A DNA stretch of 14,316 bases from Aureococcus anophagefferens. Its lineage: Eukaryota; Sar; Pelagophyceae; Pelagomonadales; Pelagomonadaceae. Location of the stretch: positions 31,080 to 45,395 of the forward strand of contig NW_008705607.1 in assembly GCF_000186865.1 (NCBI RefSeq). The letters run 5' to 3'. The translations under genes were made by a program, and so were the position numbers. This document shows positions 1-7,180 of this stretch, one piece after another. Under the pieces are notes generated by a model, which was given only the letters and a program-made list of their open reading frames with translations, made no database searches and was not told where the DNA came from. Every line of letters begins with the position of its first letter. Position 1 is the stretch's first letter.

Positions 1-1
1 C

Positions 2-931
2 ATGGACCAGGGCAAGAAGCTGCCCTGCGGGCACATCTTCCACTTCGGGTGCCTCCGGCTCTGGCTCCAGCAGCAGCAGTCCTGCCCGACGTGCCGCATG
101 GACATCCCCGTGGACGACGCGCCCGCGGCGGGCGCCGCCGCGGGCGACGCGGCGGCCGCGCGGCGCGACGCCGGCGACGCGGCGCCGGCCGCGGGCGCCG
201 CCGCGGCCGCGGCGCCGCGCGACGCGGACGCCGCGCCGCCGGCGGCGGACGACGACGACGGCGACCCCGTGGACGTCGACGAGCCCTGGGAGGACGTCGT
301 CCGCGCGACGATGCGCCGCCTCCGCGAGGACCGCGAGGCCGCGCCCGCGGGCGCGCACGCGGCGGCCGCCGCGAACGTCGCCGTCTTCGCGCTCGCGGGC
401 GCGGCCCGGGCGGCGCCCCGCGCGGCGCCGGCGGCGCCGACGCGCCTCCCGCCGGGCGCCGTCATCTGGACCGTGACGGGCGCCGACGGCGCGAAGATCT
501 ACGCCGCGCGCGACGCGGCCGCCGCGCCGCTCCGGGCGCTCGCGACCGGCGCGCGCGTGCTCACGGTCGCGGACCCGGCGCCCGACGCGTCGCCCCACTG
601 GCTCAAGGTCGGCGACGGCTTCATCCACAACGACCCCGTGGTCCTCGCGCCCTACCAAGACCCCGCCGCCGCGCCGCCCGCGGAGCCCGCCGCGGCCGCC
701 GCGGCGCCGCCGCCGAGGACGCCCGCGACGCCGCTGTCGCCCGCCGCCGCCGCCGCGGAGCGCCGCGCGCGCGCCGCGAACCCGCCGGCCCCGGCGGCCG
801 CCGCGCCGCCCGCCGCCGACGCCGCCGCCATCGCCGAGGCGCTCGCCGCGATCCAGAAGCAGCTCGCCGCCGTCCAGCGCGACGTCGCGGCGCTCCGCGC
901 GGACGCGGACGCGCGCCGGGCGGCCGCCTGA
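2..931 (+). CDS. HRD1/synoviolin-like RING-H2 E3 ubiquitin ligase, C-terminal part (5' cut by window edge)
   Basis: HRD1-type ligases sit in the ER membrane and ubiquitinate misfolded proteins for ER-associated degradation. The frame opens at the left edge inside a RING-H2 finger. Visible zinc ligands are C9, H11, H14, C17, C28 and C31, in the order KKLPCGHIFH, CLRLW, CPTCRMD. The first two cysteines and the membrane domain must lie outside the window. The first ATG is most likely an internal Met just after the second RING cysteine, as in HRD1 proteins, and not the true start. After the RING comes a long Ala/Pro/Asp-rich stretch, then a more ordered segment at about residues 149-220 (GAVIWTV, GARVLTV, HWLKVGDGFI) that resembles a bacterial-type SH3 fold. 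A short coiled coil follows (about 275-300, IQKQLAAVQRDVAALRAD). The stop is TGA at 929-931. The RING assignment to HRD1 is strong; the SH3-like call is a guess from pattern only. Confidence 0.8.
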   Translation: MDQGKKLPCGHIFHFGCLRLWLQQQQSCPTCRMDIPVDDAPAAGAAAGDAAAARRDAGDAAPAAGAAAAAAPRDADAAPPAADDDDGDPVDVDEPWEDVVRATMRRLREDREAAPAGAHAAAAANVAVFALAGAARAAPRAAPAAPTRLPPGAVIWTVTGADGAKIYAARDAAAAPLRALATGARVLTVADPAPDASPHWLKVGDGFIHNDPVVLAPYQDPAAAPPAEPAAAAAAPPPRTPATPLSPAAAAAERRARAANPPAPAAAAPPAADAAAIAEALAAIQKQLAAVQRDVAALRADADARRAAA

Positions 932-1055
932 TTGATGGGTCACGCGCGTGGTTCCCCGCCCCTTCCGCGCACTAGAACACTTATGCTCGCCAGTTACTTG
1001 CATTGGAGCTTCTTACATAGTGATTTGTAGTATCTCGGGAATTCCAGCCTGAGCC

Positions 1056-1796
1056 TCAAAAACGCTTCTTGTAGCTCCAGAAGCCGAGGATGTGCGCGAA
1101 GACGTCTTCGGGCAGCGGGGTGCTCGCGGCGCGCCGCCGGCTGCGAGTTCGCGCCTTGCCGGCGTTTGGGACCGGCGGTGCGCCGAAGCAGCGCACAAGT
1201 TTCGGCGGCGCCGTCGCGCGGCCGGCGAGGCACAGGTAGCGGAGGGAGAGGAGCTGGACGATGGGCTCGCGCTTGTAGCGCTTCCAGGATCCGGCCGCTT
1301 CGACGGCCTCGAGCAAGTCGATGATTTGTCGTCCTCTATAGCGTCTAGATCTATCTCTCTCAAAATCAGGCGGGCGGAAAATGCGCTGTGAAGACCGCCG
1401 GGCAAGATCGAGCGCTGTTCTATCATCGTTATCTCTATCATTGAATGCACCTCCGTGTCTGAGCAGAGCGTGCACCTCATCAACATTAAGGGAACCAGCG
1501 TTAACCATGAGCGCCGTACGGCCCGCATGATCTCTTAATTCGACGTTAGCGCCGTGCGCGACTAACAGGTCGATAATTTCCGCGTCAGCCAGGTGCAGAG
1601 GCCGGCTATCGTCACCGAGATCAGGATCCGCGCCGTGTTCGAGAAGAAACCGGACCACTTCGTGGTGGCCACATTCGGCCGCTGTCGTCAGCATGGTACC
1701 GCCATCCATACTTTGGTTCACGTCGGTGCCAGCGGCCAGCGCCACCTCGACACCTCGAAGATCTCCCTCCCAAGCCGCTTCGTAGGCAGCCTCCAT
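1056..1796 (-). CDS. Ankyrin-repeat protein with C-terminal F-box-like motif
   Basis: A 246-residue protein with about four ankyrin repeats in its first 140 residues. Recognisable cores are AAWEGDLRGVEVALAAGTDVN, HHEVVRFLLEHGADPD, AEIIDLLVAHGANVELRDHAG and RTALMVNAGSLNVDEVHALL. A basic region (RTRSRRR) follows, then TPLPEDVFAHILGFW at about 226-240, which looks like the start of an F-box helix (LPxDVxxxIL). Ankyrin plus F-box suggests a substrate adaptor of an SCF ubiquitin ligase, but only a fragment of an F-box is visible. I chose the ATG at 1796 because the repeat begins right after it; an in-frame ATG at 1865 would add 23 residues with no repeat character. The gene converges on the HRD1-like gene with 124 bp between stops. 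Codon use is less GC-biased than in the housekeeping genes here, as in the MYND-RING-Sel1 genes, which suggests a recently expanded family. Confidence 0.75.
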   Translation of the reverse strand: MEAAYEAAWEGDLRGVEVALAAGTDVNQSMDGGTMLTTAAECGHHEVVRFLLEHGADPDLGDDSRPLHLADAEIIDLLVAHGANVELRDHAGRTALMVNAGSLNVDEVHALLRHGGAFNDRDNDDRTALDLARRSSQRIFRPPDFERDRSRRYRGRQIIDLLEAVEAAGSWKRYKREPIVQLLSLRYLCLAGRATAPPKLVRCFGAPPVPNAGKARTRSRRRAASTPLPEDVFAHILGFWSYKKRF

Positions 1797-2060
1797 GATC
1801 GACGGCGCGGCGCGCGGCGCTGAGAGGAGACGCTGACAGCGCCCGCGGCTGAGACCGGACGTCAACGGCGCCGATAGCCGAGCCGCCGCTCCTCACATGG
1901 GCAGCCCCGGCCTTGACGTCATCTTGAGACTCAAGGTGCCGCAGCTCCCGCGTGGACACGACCATTCGGCTGGAGCAGCCCCCGCGGGCGGCGGGAGGCC
2001 GGCCCATGCACCGGTTGCGGTGATGAGGAGCGCCTGCGCGCCGTCGTGACGCTCGACGCC

Positions 2061-2393
2061 ATGGGCCAGTTCTCGAGCGTCGCCTGCCTCCTGGTCCAAG
2101 CGACGTGCTTGGGCTTCTTCGTGGGCAGCTTCCTGGACCCCGCGCTGCTGCGGCGGCCCATCTGCTGGGTCGAGCCCCACCTGGGCGAGCCGGCGGCGCG
2201 CTACGTCGCCGAGTACCGGCTGCTCCTCGACCTCCGGTGCCCCGGGCGGCCGCCGACGACGCGCGCGACCGCGGGCCGGCGGCCGCGGCGCGCGGACGAC
2301 GCGCGCTGGTCGCCCGTGACGTCGAAGCGCTTCCCGAGCGCGCGCGCGAGCGCCGTCCGCGCGGGCCGGCCGCCGACGTCCGGCGCCATCTGA
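2061..2393 (+). CDS. Small hypothetical protein with a hydrophobic N-terminus (uncertain)
   Basis: A 110-codon frame from ATG 2061 to TGA 2391-2393. It is listed because almost every codon ends in G or C, the pattern of real genes in this window. The first 30 residues include a hydrophobic stretch (VACLLVQATCLGFFVGSFL), possibly a signal anchor or one membrane segment. The remainder is Arg/Ala-rich and low in complexity. The same frame stays open upstream to at least position 1917 without another ATG, with a Cys-containing stretch (PCTGCGDEE), so this could be the last exon of a longer gene whose first exon I cannot place. The opposite strand is open too, but its translation is featureless. 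I do not recognise the protein. Confidence 0.35.
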   Translation: MGQFSSVACLLVQATCLGFFVGSFLDPALLRRPICWVEPHLGEPAARYVAEYRLLLDLRCPGRPPTTRATAGRRPRRADDARWSPVTSKRFPSARASAVRAGRPPTSGAI

Positions 2394-2441
2394 CGCGACG
2401 CGGGGGACCATCGTAAGCCAATTCGACGACCGGCGGCTCTC

Positions 2442-3359
2442 TTAGTCGTCGGGCCCCGCGCGGAGCGCGTGGTGGAGCGCGACGGCGGCCTGGGCCGCGC
2501 AGTCCGCGAGCTCCGGGGGCGCGCCGGCGGGGCCGACGGTGAGCGGCGCGGCGGCGGCGGTTTCCGCGGCGGCGTCGACGCGGAGCGCGGCCGCGAGCGC
2601 CGCGTTCGACCGCGGGAGCGCGTAGACGGCGACGTGCGTCGCGGCGCCGTCGGGGACGGGCGCGCCGGCGACCCGCGGCAGGGCGACGACGACGGGCGCC
2701 GCGGCCGTCGCGGCGCCGCCGGGCGCCGGCGGCGCGCAGGCGCCGAGCGCGCCGCGCGCGGCCGCGGCGACGACGGCCCAGGCGCCGCCGGCGCCGACGG
2801 CGGCGGCGAAGGCCGCGGCGGGGTCGGCGGCGCCCGCGCCGGCGACGACGGTGCCGTCGCCGCGGAGCACGACGGCCGGCGCGACGACGGCGGGCGCGGC
2901 CGCCGCGCGGCGCGCGGCCGCGAAGAGCGGCGGCGGCGCGTTGAGCAGCGGGTAGACGTACTGCTCCTGGAACTCGCGCAGGGCCTCGGCGCGGGGGTCG
3001 TCGTCGTCGTCGTCGTCGCGCGCGCCCGCGGCGGCGGCGGGCGCGCGGTCCACGAGCCTCGACGCCGCGCGCGACACCTGGCGCGCGTGGAGCGCCGCGG
3101 CCTGGCGCGTCTCGGCGCAGTCCCGCCCGTCCGTGACGACGGCGACGGCCGTGTCGCGGCTGCCCCGCGCGATGACGACCTCGTGGTCCCGCAGCCCGAA
3201 GACGGCGACGTCGCTGGCGTCGCCGTCGCCGAGCCAGGGCGACAGGCCCGCGACGAGGCGCGCCAGCGGGAACTCCATGGGCAGCGTCGTCTGCGCGCTC
3301 GCGCTCACGAGCATCCGCCCCTCGAGGGTGCTGATGGAGCAGGCCTGGATGCCCTCCAT
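2442..3359 (-). CDS. Hypothetical protein with Asp run, divergent from petJ
   Basis: A 305-residue single-exon protein of unrecognised function. Start at ATG 3359: the frame is open further upstream (to 3530), but that part reads as non-coding, whereas an ordered domain begins right at this Met. Residues 1-100 look like a compact alpha/beta domain (IQACSISTLEGRMLVSAS, FPLARLVAGLSPWL, DVAVFGLRDHEVVIARG, AVAVVTDGRDC). A helix rich in Ala and Arg follows, then a run of seven Asp, then an amphipathic segment (LREFQEQYVYPLLNAPPPLF). The last 130 residues are Ala/Val/Gly-rich with alternating hydrophobic strands (VVLRGDGTVVAG, PVVVALPRVAG, THVAVYALPRSNAAL). A longin or roadblock type fold, as in trafficking regulators, is one possibility, but I have no motif that proves it. 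It shares a 272 bp upstream region with petJ. Confidence 0.6.
   Translation of the reverse strand: MEGIQACSISTLEGRMLVSASAQTTLPMEFPLARLVAGLSPWLGDGDASDVAVFGLRDHEVVIARGSRDTAVAVVTDGRDCAETRQAAALHARQVSRAASRLVDRAPAAAAGARDDDDDDDPRAEALREFQEQYVYPLLNAPPPLFAAARRAAAAPAVVAPAVVLRGDGTVVAGAGAADPAAAFAAAVGAGGAWAVVAAAARGALGACAPPAPGGAATAAAPVVVALPRVAGAPVPDGAATHVAVYALPRSNAALAAALRVDAAAETAAAAPLTVGPAGAPPELADCAAQAAVALHHALRAGPDD
2998..3018. repeat. GTC/GAC trinucleotide microsatellite
   Basis: Seven tandem GTC triplets on the + strand. On the minus strand they are GAC codons giving the Asp run of the hypothetical protein at 2442-3359. Repeat length may vary between strains. Confidence 0.85.
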
Positions 3360-3631
3360 CGTCTTTATCGAGCGGCAACTTGCATGGTTTTTTTGTTGTT
3401 GAAAAATTGGATGGCGGTGTGCGATTTTGTGTCCTCTGCGTCCAATGTTTCGGTCACGAGTCGTGAGCAGAGCCGACTGCGGCGGAGACCTCGCCAGATG
3501 CTGGGACGAGCCTGGTGACGAGTTGGTCATGGGTGCGGCGCCAACGCGTCATTTCCTCGCATGCCGCAAAAAAAAAAAAAAAAAGGCCCGGCCGCTCCCG
3601 GCCAGGATCGAGAGCCACAAGCACCTCAAGC
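3360..3631. promoter_or_regulatory. Shared upstream region of the 2442-3359 gene and petJ
   Basis: A 272 bp stretch between two start codons that face away from each other. It is clearly less GC-rich than its surroundings, with T-rich and A-rich patches (the T and GTT run near 3388-3402 and the A17 run at 3568-3584). No coding signal holds across it. It must contain both 5' leaders and probably both promoters. I see no convincing TATA box or initiator to name. Confidence 0.6.
3568..3584. repeat. A17 homopolymer upstream of petJ
   Basis: Seventeen consecutive A, 47 bp upstream of the petJ ATG. Such a tract is striking in DNA this GC-rich. It may be a rigid, nucleosome-excluding element in the shared promoter, or a neutral repeat. 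Confidence 0.9.
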
Positions 3632-4273
3632 ATGAAGCTCTTCGCCGCCCTCTTCGTCACCGGCGCCGCCGCCTTCCAGGCCCCGAGCCAGTCGGCGCGC
3701 TCCCCCATCGCCCTCGAGGCCACGCGGTCCGAGGTCGCCGCTGCCATCCTCGGCGCCTCCGCCCTGTTCGCGCCTGCCGCCGCCTTTGCGGCACGTTACC
3801 GGAGTCCGGAAGCACCGCTGGCCCCCCGCCTCGCCTCGCCGCGTTGCAACCTCTCGCCCACCCCCCTGGATCATGGCTGCAACCGCGCTCCTCTCGCGCC
3901 GCGATAGAAACAATCGCTTGACAGTGTCGAACGCGCGCATCGAATCGAGTCCAAATCGCATCCGACCCGTTTTGTGTGCCGACCGCTCCACCTCCCATAG
4001 GGCGACGTCGAGTCCGGCGCGACCATCTTCGCGGGCAACTGCGCCGCGTGCCACGCGGGCGGCAACAACGTCATCGCCGCGGAGAAGACGCTCCGCAAGG
4101 AGGCGCTCGACTCGTACCTCGCGGGCGGCCGCAAGGAGTCGTCCGTCGTCACCCAGGTGACGAACGGCAAGAACGCGATGCCCGCCTTCGGCGGCCGCCT
4201 CTCCGACGAGGAGATCGGCGACGTCGCGGCCTACGTCATCGACCAGGCCAACGGCGACAAGTGGGACGAGTAG
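3632..4273 (+). CDS. petJ: Cytochrome c6 precursor (plastid lumen), two exons
   Basis: Cytochrome c6 is the soluble haem protein of the thylakoid lumen that carries electrons from cytochrome b6f to photosystem I. Exons 3632-3790 and 4001-4273 give 143 residues. Exon 1 (53 residues) is the complete targeting sequence: an ER signal (MKLFAALFVTGAAA) ending in the Phe of an ASAF-type motif (AAAF-QAP, A14/F15), a short Ser/Arg transit part, then a hydrophobic lumen signal ending ALFAPAAAFA at residue 53. It has no twin arginine, so Sec-type lumen import is likely. Exon 2 is the mature protein: haem motif CAACH (C67, C70, H71), the c6 signature HAGGNNVI, KTLRKEAL, VTQVTNGKNAMPAFGGRLSD with axial Met M113, and DVAAYVIDQA near the C-terminus. 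The frame demands a GC-AG intron (3791-4000). Length and motifs are normal for the family. Confidence 0.95.
3791..4000 (+). other. petJ intron (GC-AG, phase 0)
   Basis: A 210 nt intron starting GCACGT and ending CCCATAG. Both the cleavage motif at the end of exon 1 and the mature N-terminus (GDVESGATIF) are kept in frame only with this GC donor; the nearby GT at 3795 is in the wrong phase. An in-frame TAG lies directly before exon 2, so read-through is impossible. It is the longest intron placed in the window. Confidence 0.85.
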
Positions 4274-4379
4274 GCGCGTCGCGCGCGCAAGCCTCTGTCC
4301 AGCGCCCGGCTCTCTAAGGTCTCGCGGTGCGCCCTAATTCGGCTGTGACACGAGCCACAGACACATCGGCGCTTAGCAC

Positions 4380-5575
4380 TCACGCGCCGGCCGGGTCGAC
4401 GTGGACGAGCGCGCGGTCGAGGACGTGCGCGTGGCCCGCGGCCGCGAGGAGCTCGAGGAGCTTGACCTACGCAGAGAGATCAACACCGCGAAAGGAGACG
4501 CGCACGCACCCGCAGCGGCCGGTCGCAGCCCGCGAGGAACGCGGTCCAGACGAGCGACGCGAGTTCGAGCTCGCGCGGATCGTCCGCGTTCGCGCAGAGC
4601 AGCAGCGCGGCGACGGCGTCCGTGAGGCGCCGCTTCGCCGCGAGGCGCAGGAGCGCCACGTTGCCGTCGACCTGCGGACGACGCGATCGGCCGGCGAGTT
4701 CCTATCGACGCTCGCCTCGGCGGAAACAAGAGTCCCGACGCCGCGGGACGCGCGAAGAGCGCAAAGTCCGGCGCGTCCGTGGCGAGGCAGGCGGCGACGG
4801 CCGTCTGGAGGACGTCGTTGGCGAGGGGCGACGGCGCGTCCGCCGGGTAGAGCTCGACGAGCTCGGAGCCGTGCGCGAGCGCGAGGCGGAGGAGCGCGGC
4901 GCCGCGGCCGGCGGCGACGGCGTCGGCGTGGGTCGCCGCGCCGCGGGGCCGCGTCGTCGCCACGCCGCGCAGGAAGGGCCCGCCGAGCGCGATGGCGACG
5001 CGGAGCGCCGCGGCGTCGAGCGTGCCGAGGAGCGTCTCGCGCGCGCCGTCGCGCGCCTCCGAGGGCCGCGCGGCCTCGAGGACCTGGTGCGCGCCGACGA
5101 GGAGCGCCGCGAAGGCCGGCGCGGCGCCCTCGGTGACCAGGAGCGCCGTGAGGCCCGCGTAGCGCGTCGCGAGGAAGCTGAGCACGCGCGCGGACCGCTT
5201 CGCCGCGGTCAGGTCCACCGCGGACCTAGGAGAGCGCGCGCGTGCGAAGGTGTCGCGTTCATCTCTCGGACGCGGGCCGACGCGCGTCGCCTCGAGGTCC
5301 GCGCGCACGTTGGCGAGCGCCGCGCGCGTCGACGCGTCGATCGACCGCAGGACCGCCGCGGCGTCGAGCTTGCCGCGGAGCGCGCCGCGGTGCCTCGTGA
5401 CGACGTCGTGCACGCCGCCCCAGACGGCGAGGTTCACGGGCAGCTTGTCCGGCTCCGACGCCGCGACCCGCGCGTGTTTCGCCATCTCCTGCGCCACGCC
5501 CGCCGCGTTCCCGCCGCGCGCGAGCTCCTGCTCGTAGGACGCGAAGTCCGCCTTGATCTTCGCGTGCTCTGTCAT
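4380..5575 (-). CDS. Hypothetical alpha-helical repeat-like protein, four exons
   Basis: Exons on the minus strand: 5575-5286, 5225-4754, 4671-4510 and 4466-4380 (TGA), giving 336 residues. I assembled it from frame continuity and codon bias; no homologue is recognised. The protein is almost wholly alpha-helical by appearance. It has an N-terminal charged helix (MTEHAKIKADFASYEQEL), a Trp-containing stretch (KLPVNLAVWGGVHDVV), then helical hairpins rich in Ala and Leu: RSARVLSFLATRYAGLTALL, PAFAALLVGAHQVLEAARP, AALLRLALAHGSELVELYP, NVALLRLAAKRRLTDAVAAL and VKLLELLAAAGHAHVLDRAL. This looks like an armadillo/HEAT-type solenoid, as an inference only. The ATG at 5575 is preferred over an upstream in-frame one because coding character begins there. 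It is head-to-head with YIF1 (170 bp) and converges on petJ (106 bp). Confidence 0.65.
4467..4509 (-). other. Intron C of the helical protein (phase 0, donor ambiguous)
   Basis: 43 nt if the donor is GTGCGT, or 37 nt if the next in-phase GCGCGT is used; the end is TGCGTAG. Both keep the frame and differ by two residues (RPLR or RPLRVR before VKLLELL). The intron contains an in-frame TGA in the GTGCGT reading, so removal is needed to reach the final exon. Confidence 0.6.
4672..4753 (-). other. Intron B of the helical protein (GC-AG, phase 0)
   Basis: 82 nt, starts GCGCGT, ends TCCGCAG. Splicing shifts the frame from a low-complexity Arg/Pro tail into a well-behaved helical exon (DFALF joined to VDGNVALLRLAAKRR). 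A GT donor of the right phase is not available. Confidence 0.65.
5226..5285 (-). other. Intron A of the helical protein (GC-AG, phase 2)
   Basis: 60 nt, starts GCGCGT, ends CTCCTAG, with a C/T-rich 3' end. A phase-2 join is required to enter the downstream frame (EATSAVDLTAAKR); the GT donors nearby have the wrong phase. The segment itself is open, so retention cannot be fully excluded by frame alone. Confidence 0.55.
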
Positions 5576-5745
5576 CGATTCGCGGAGCGCTGCTGCTGTT
5601 GGCTTGCAAATCGGCTGGGTTGCGCGGCTGGGGACTTGGTGCGCGCGACGGCGCCGATGGTTGTGTTTGACGGATCGATCGGCCGCGCGGCGCCGCGGCG
5701 ACGACAAACACCGCGTGGCGCGTCCGGCGCCGACCGCTGGAGGCC
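5576..5745. promoter_or_regulatory. Short shared upstream region of the helical protein and YIF1
   Basis: 170 bp between divergent ATGs at 5575 and 5746. It is somewhat less GC-rich than the genes in its centre. The spacing leaves room for only a compact bidirectional promoter; no motif is assigned. Confidence 0.5.
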
Positions 5746-6879
5746 ATGTACAACCAACCCGGGGGCTACACGGGCGCGCCGTTCGGTCAGCAGGCGCCGG
5801 CGGGCCAGGGCTTCGGCCAGGCGCAGGGCTACGGCCAGGCGCAGACCTACGGCGCGCCGCAACAGCCGCAGAGCTTCCAACAGCCCCAGCCGGGCTTTCC
5901 GCAGCAGCAGAGCTTCCAGCAGCAGCCCTTTGGGCAGCAGGACTTCCAGCAGCAGCCGCAGCAGTTCCAGCAGCAGCCGGCGCCGCAGCAGTTCCAGCAG
6001 CAGGCGAGCTTCGCGGCGCAGCCGCAGCCGCAGGCGACGGGCCAGCCGTTCGGGCGGCCCGCGGCGGGCGGCGGGGCCTTCGGCGGCGGCCCGGGCGCGG
6101 GCTTCGACCAGGCGGCCGTGGCGTCGCAGGCCGTGGGCGCCGCGGCGGCCATGTTCGCGGGCGACTCGCGCGCGGCGCAGAACCTGGTCGAGGCGCAGGC
6201 CAAGGGCTTCGCGTCGGCGTGGCTGCCCGGCGTCGCGGCGTTCTGGGCGAGTCTGCGCGTCTACTTCGCCGTGAGCCACGCGTCCGTCGCCGGGAAGCTG
6301 CGGGCCGTGCTCTTCCCCTTCGCCAAGAAGCAGTGGCGGCGGAAGCGCGCCGAGGAGCTCGACGGCGGCGGCGACGCGCGCGCGGGCGCGCTCCACGGCC
6401 ACGCGCTGCCGCTCGAGGACGACAACGCGCCCGACGGCTACGTGCCCCTCGTGGCCTTCGTGACCTTCGCGCTCGTCGCGGGCTACGTCCGCGGGAGCCG
6501 CGGCACGTTCACGCCCGAGGTCCTCGCGTCGATCTTCTCCTGGTGCGCGGGGCTCCAGATGCTCGAGATCGCCCTCTACTCCCTGGGGCTCTACCTGTTG
6601 GGCGCCCACAACGTGCCCGTGCTCGACGTCGCCTGCTTCACGGGCTACAAGTACGTCGCGCTGTCGATCAACGCGATCGCGCACTTCTTCGGCGGCGAGA
6701 GGGCCTACTACGCGGCCCTCTTCTGGACGGGGCTCAGCGCGTCCTACTTCATGCTCAAGACCATGGCCCAGGCCGTGCCCGCGGAGCTCGAGAGCTCCGC
6801 CGCGCGCCGCGAGATCGTCGTGCTCGTCTTCGGCGTGCTCCAGGGCCTCTCCATCTGGGTCCTGGGCCGGTCCGCCTAG
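5746..6879 (+). CDS. YIF1: YIF1-family Golgi/ER membrane protein with Q-rich N-terminus
   Basis: YIF1 partners YIP1/YPT-type Rab GTPases in ER-Golgi traffic. The 377-residue single-exon protein has a cytosolic N-terminus rich in Gln, Gly, Phe and Pro (about residues 1-105, repeats of QQPQ, SFQQQ, FQQQPQ). The conserved YIF1 core starts near 169 with SLRVYFAVSHASVAGKL and LFPFAKKQWRR. A linker follows (LPLEDDNAPDGYVP), where DNAPDGYVP matches the family's D-NAPDLYIP motif. About five membrane segments then run from 231 to 375: VPLVAFVTFALVAGYV, LQMLEIALYSLGLYLL, DVACFTGYKYVALSINAI, YYAALFWTGLSASYFML and IVVLVFGVLQGLSIWVL. GYKYV and FGGERAYYAALFW are typical of the family. The ATG sits in a good eukaryotic context (GAGGCCATGT). 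The Q-rich region exceeds that of most YIF1 proteins. Confidence 0.88.
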   Translation: MYNQPGGYTGAPFGQQAPAGQGFGQAQGYGQAQTYGAPQQPQSFQQPQPGFPQQQSFQQQPFGQQDFQQQPQQFQQQPAPQQFQQQASFAAQPQPQATGQPFGRPAAGGGAFGGGPGAGFDQAAVASQAVGAAAAMFAGDSRAAQNLVEAQAKGFASAWLPGVAAFWASLRVYFAVSHASVAGKLRAVLFPFAKKQWRRKRAEELDGGGDARAGALHGHALPLEDDNAPDGYVPLVAFVTFALVAGYVRGSRGTFTPEVLASIFSWCAGLQMLEIALYSLGLYLLGAHNVPVLDVACFTGYKYVALSINAIAHFFGGERAYYAALFWTGLSASYFMLKTMAQAVPAELESSAARREIVVLVFGVLQGLSIWVLGRSA

Positions 6880-7180
6880 GACGGGCGCGGGTTTTAATCG
6901 CGGCGGCGGGGATTTCGGCGCGATGGGTGGCTGCGCCGCTGCGCGCGGCGACGCGTCCGGACGAGGGAGCGCGAGGGGCGCGAGGCGTCGCGCGCGAGAC
7001 CGCCGGCGCCCGAGCCGGAGAGCGCATGGTGCATTGACCGAGCCGAATCGTGCACGTCGAAATCGCGAATCGAATCGCTTCTGCCGCTCGAGTGCTCTAC
7101 GCACCCGCCGCCGCGCACCGCAGCACTCGCGCGCCGCGCCGCGCCGCCGCGCCGCCGCGCCGAACCGAAAAGCGAAGGCC
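6880..7180. other. Intergenic region between YIF1 and the SHOCT/PDZ gene
   Basis: 301 bp carrying the YIF1 3' end and the upstream region of the next gene. Position 7030-7080 has a lower-GC patch with alternating CGAAT motifs (TCGCGAATCGAATCGC), and 7100-7170 is a CGCCG-rich run. The + strand frame from 6923 is open into the downstream gene but reads as Arg/Ala junk, so I treat it as leader. I see no gene or RNA here. Confidence 0.5.

Noticed and set aside
49..975. Second long open frame over the HRD1-like gene
   Set aside because: It is an Arg/Gly-rich shifted reading of GC-rich coding DNA; the other frame holds the RING cysteines.
1621..3378. 585-codon minus-strand ORF
   Set aside because: Poly-Arg translation crossing two better-supported genes; an artefact of high GC content.
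3568..3584. A17 run as the poly(A) tail of a retrocopy
   Set aside because: No processed gene copy or target duplication lies beside it.
3795..4000. GT donor at 3795 for the petJ intron
   Set aside because: Phase 1 at the donor against phase 0 at the acceptor; it would shift the mature cytochrome out of frame.
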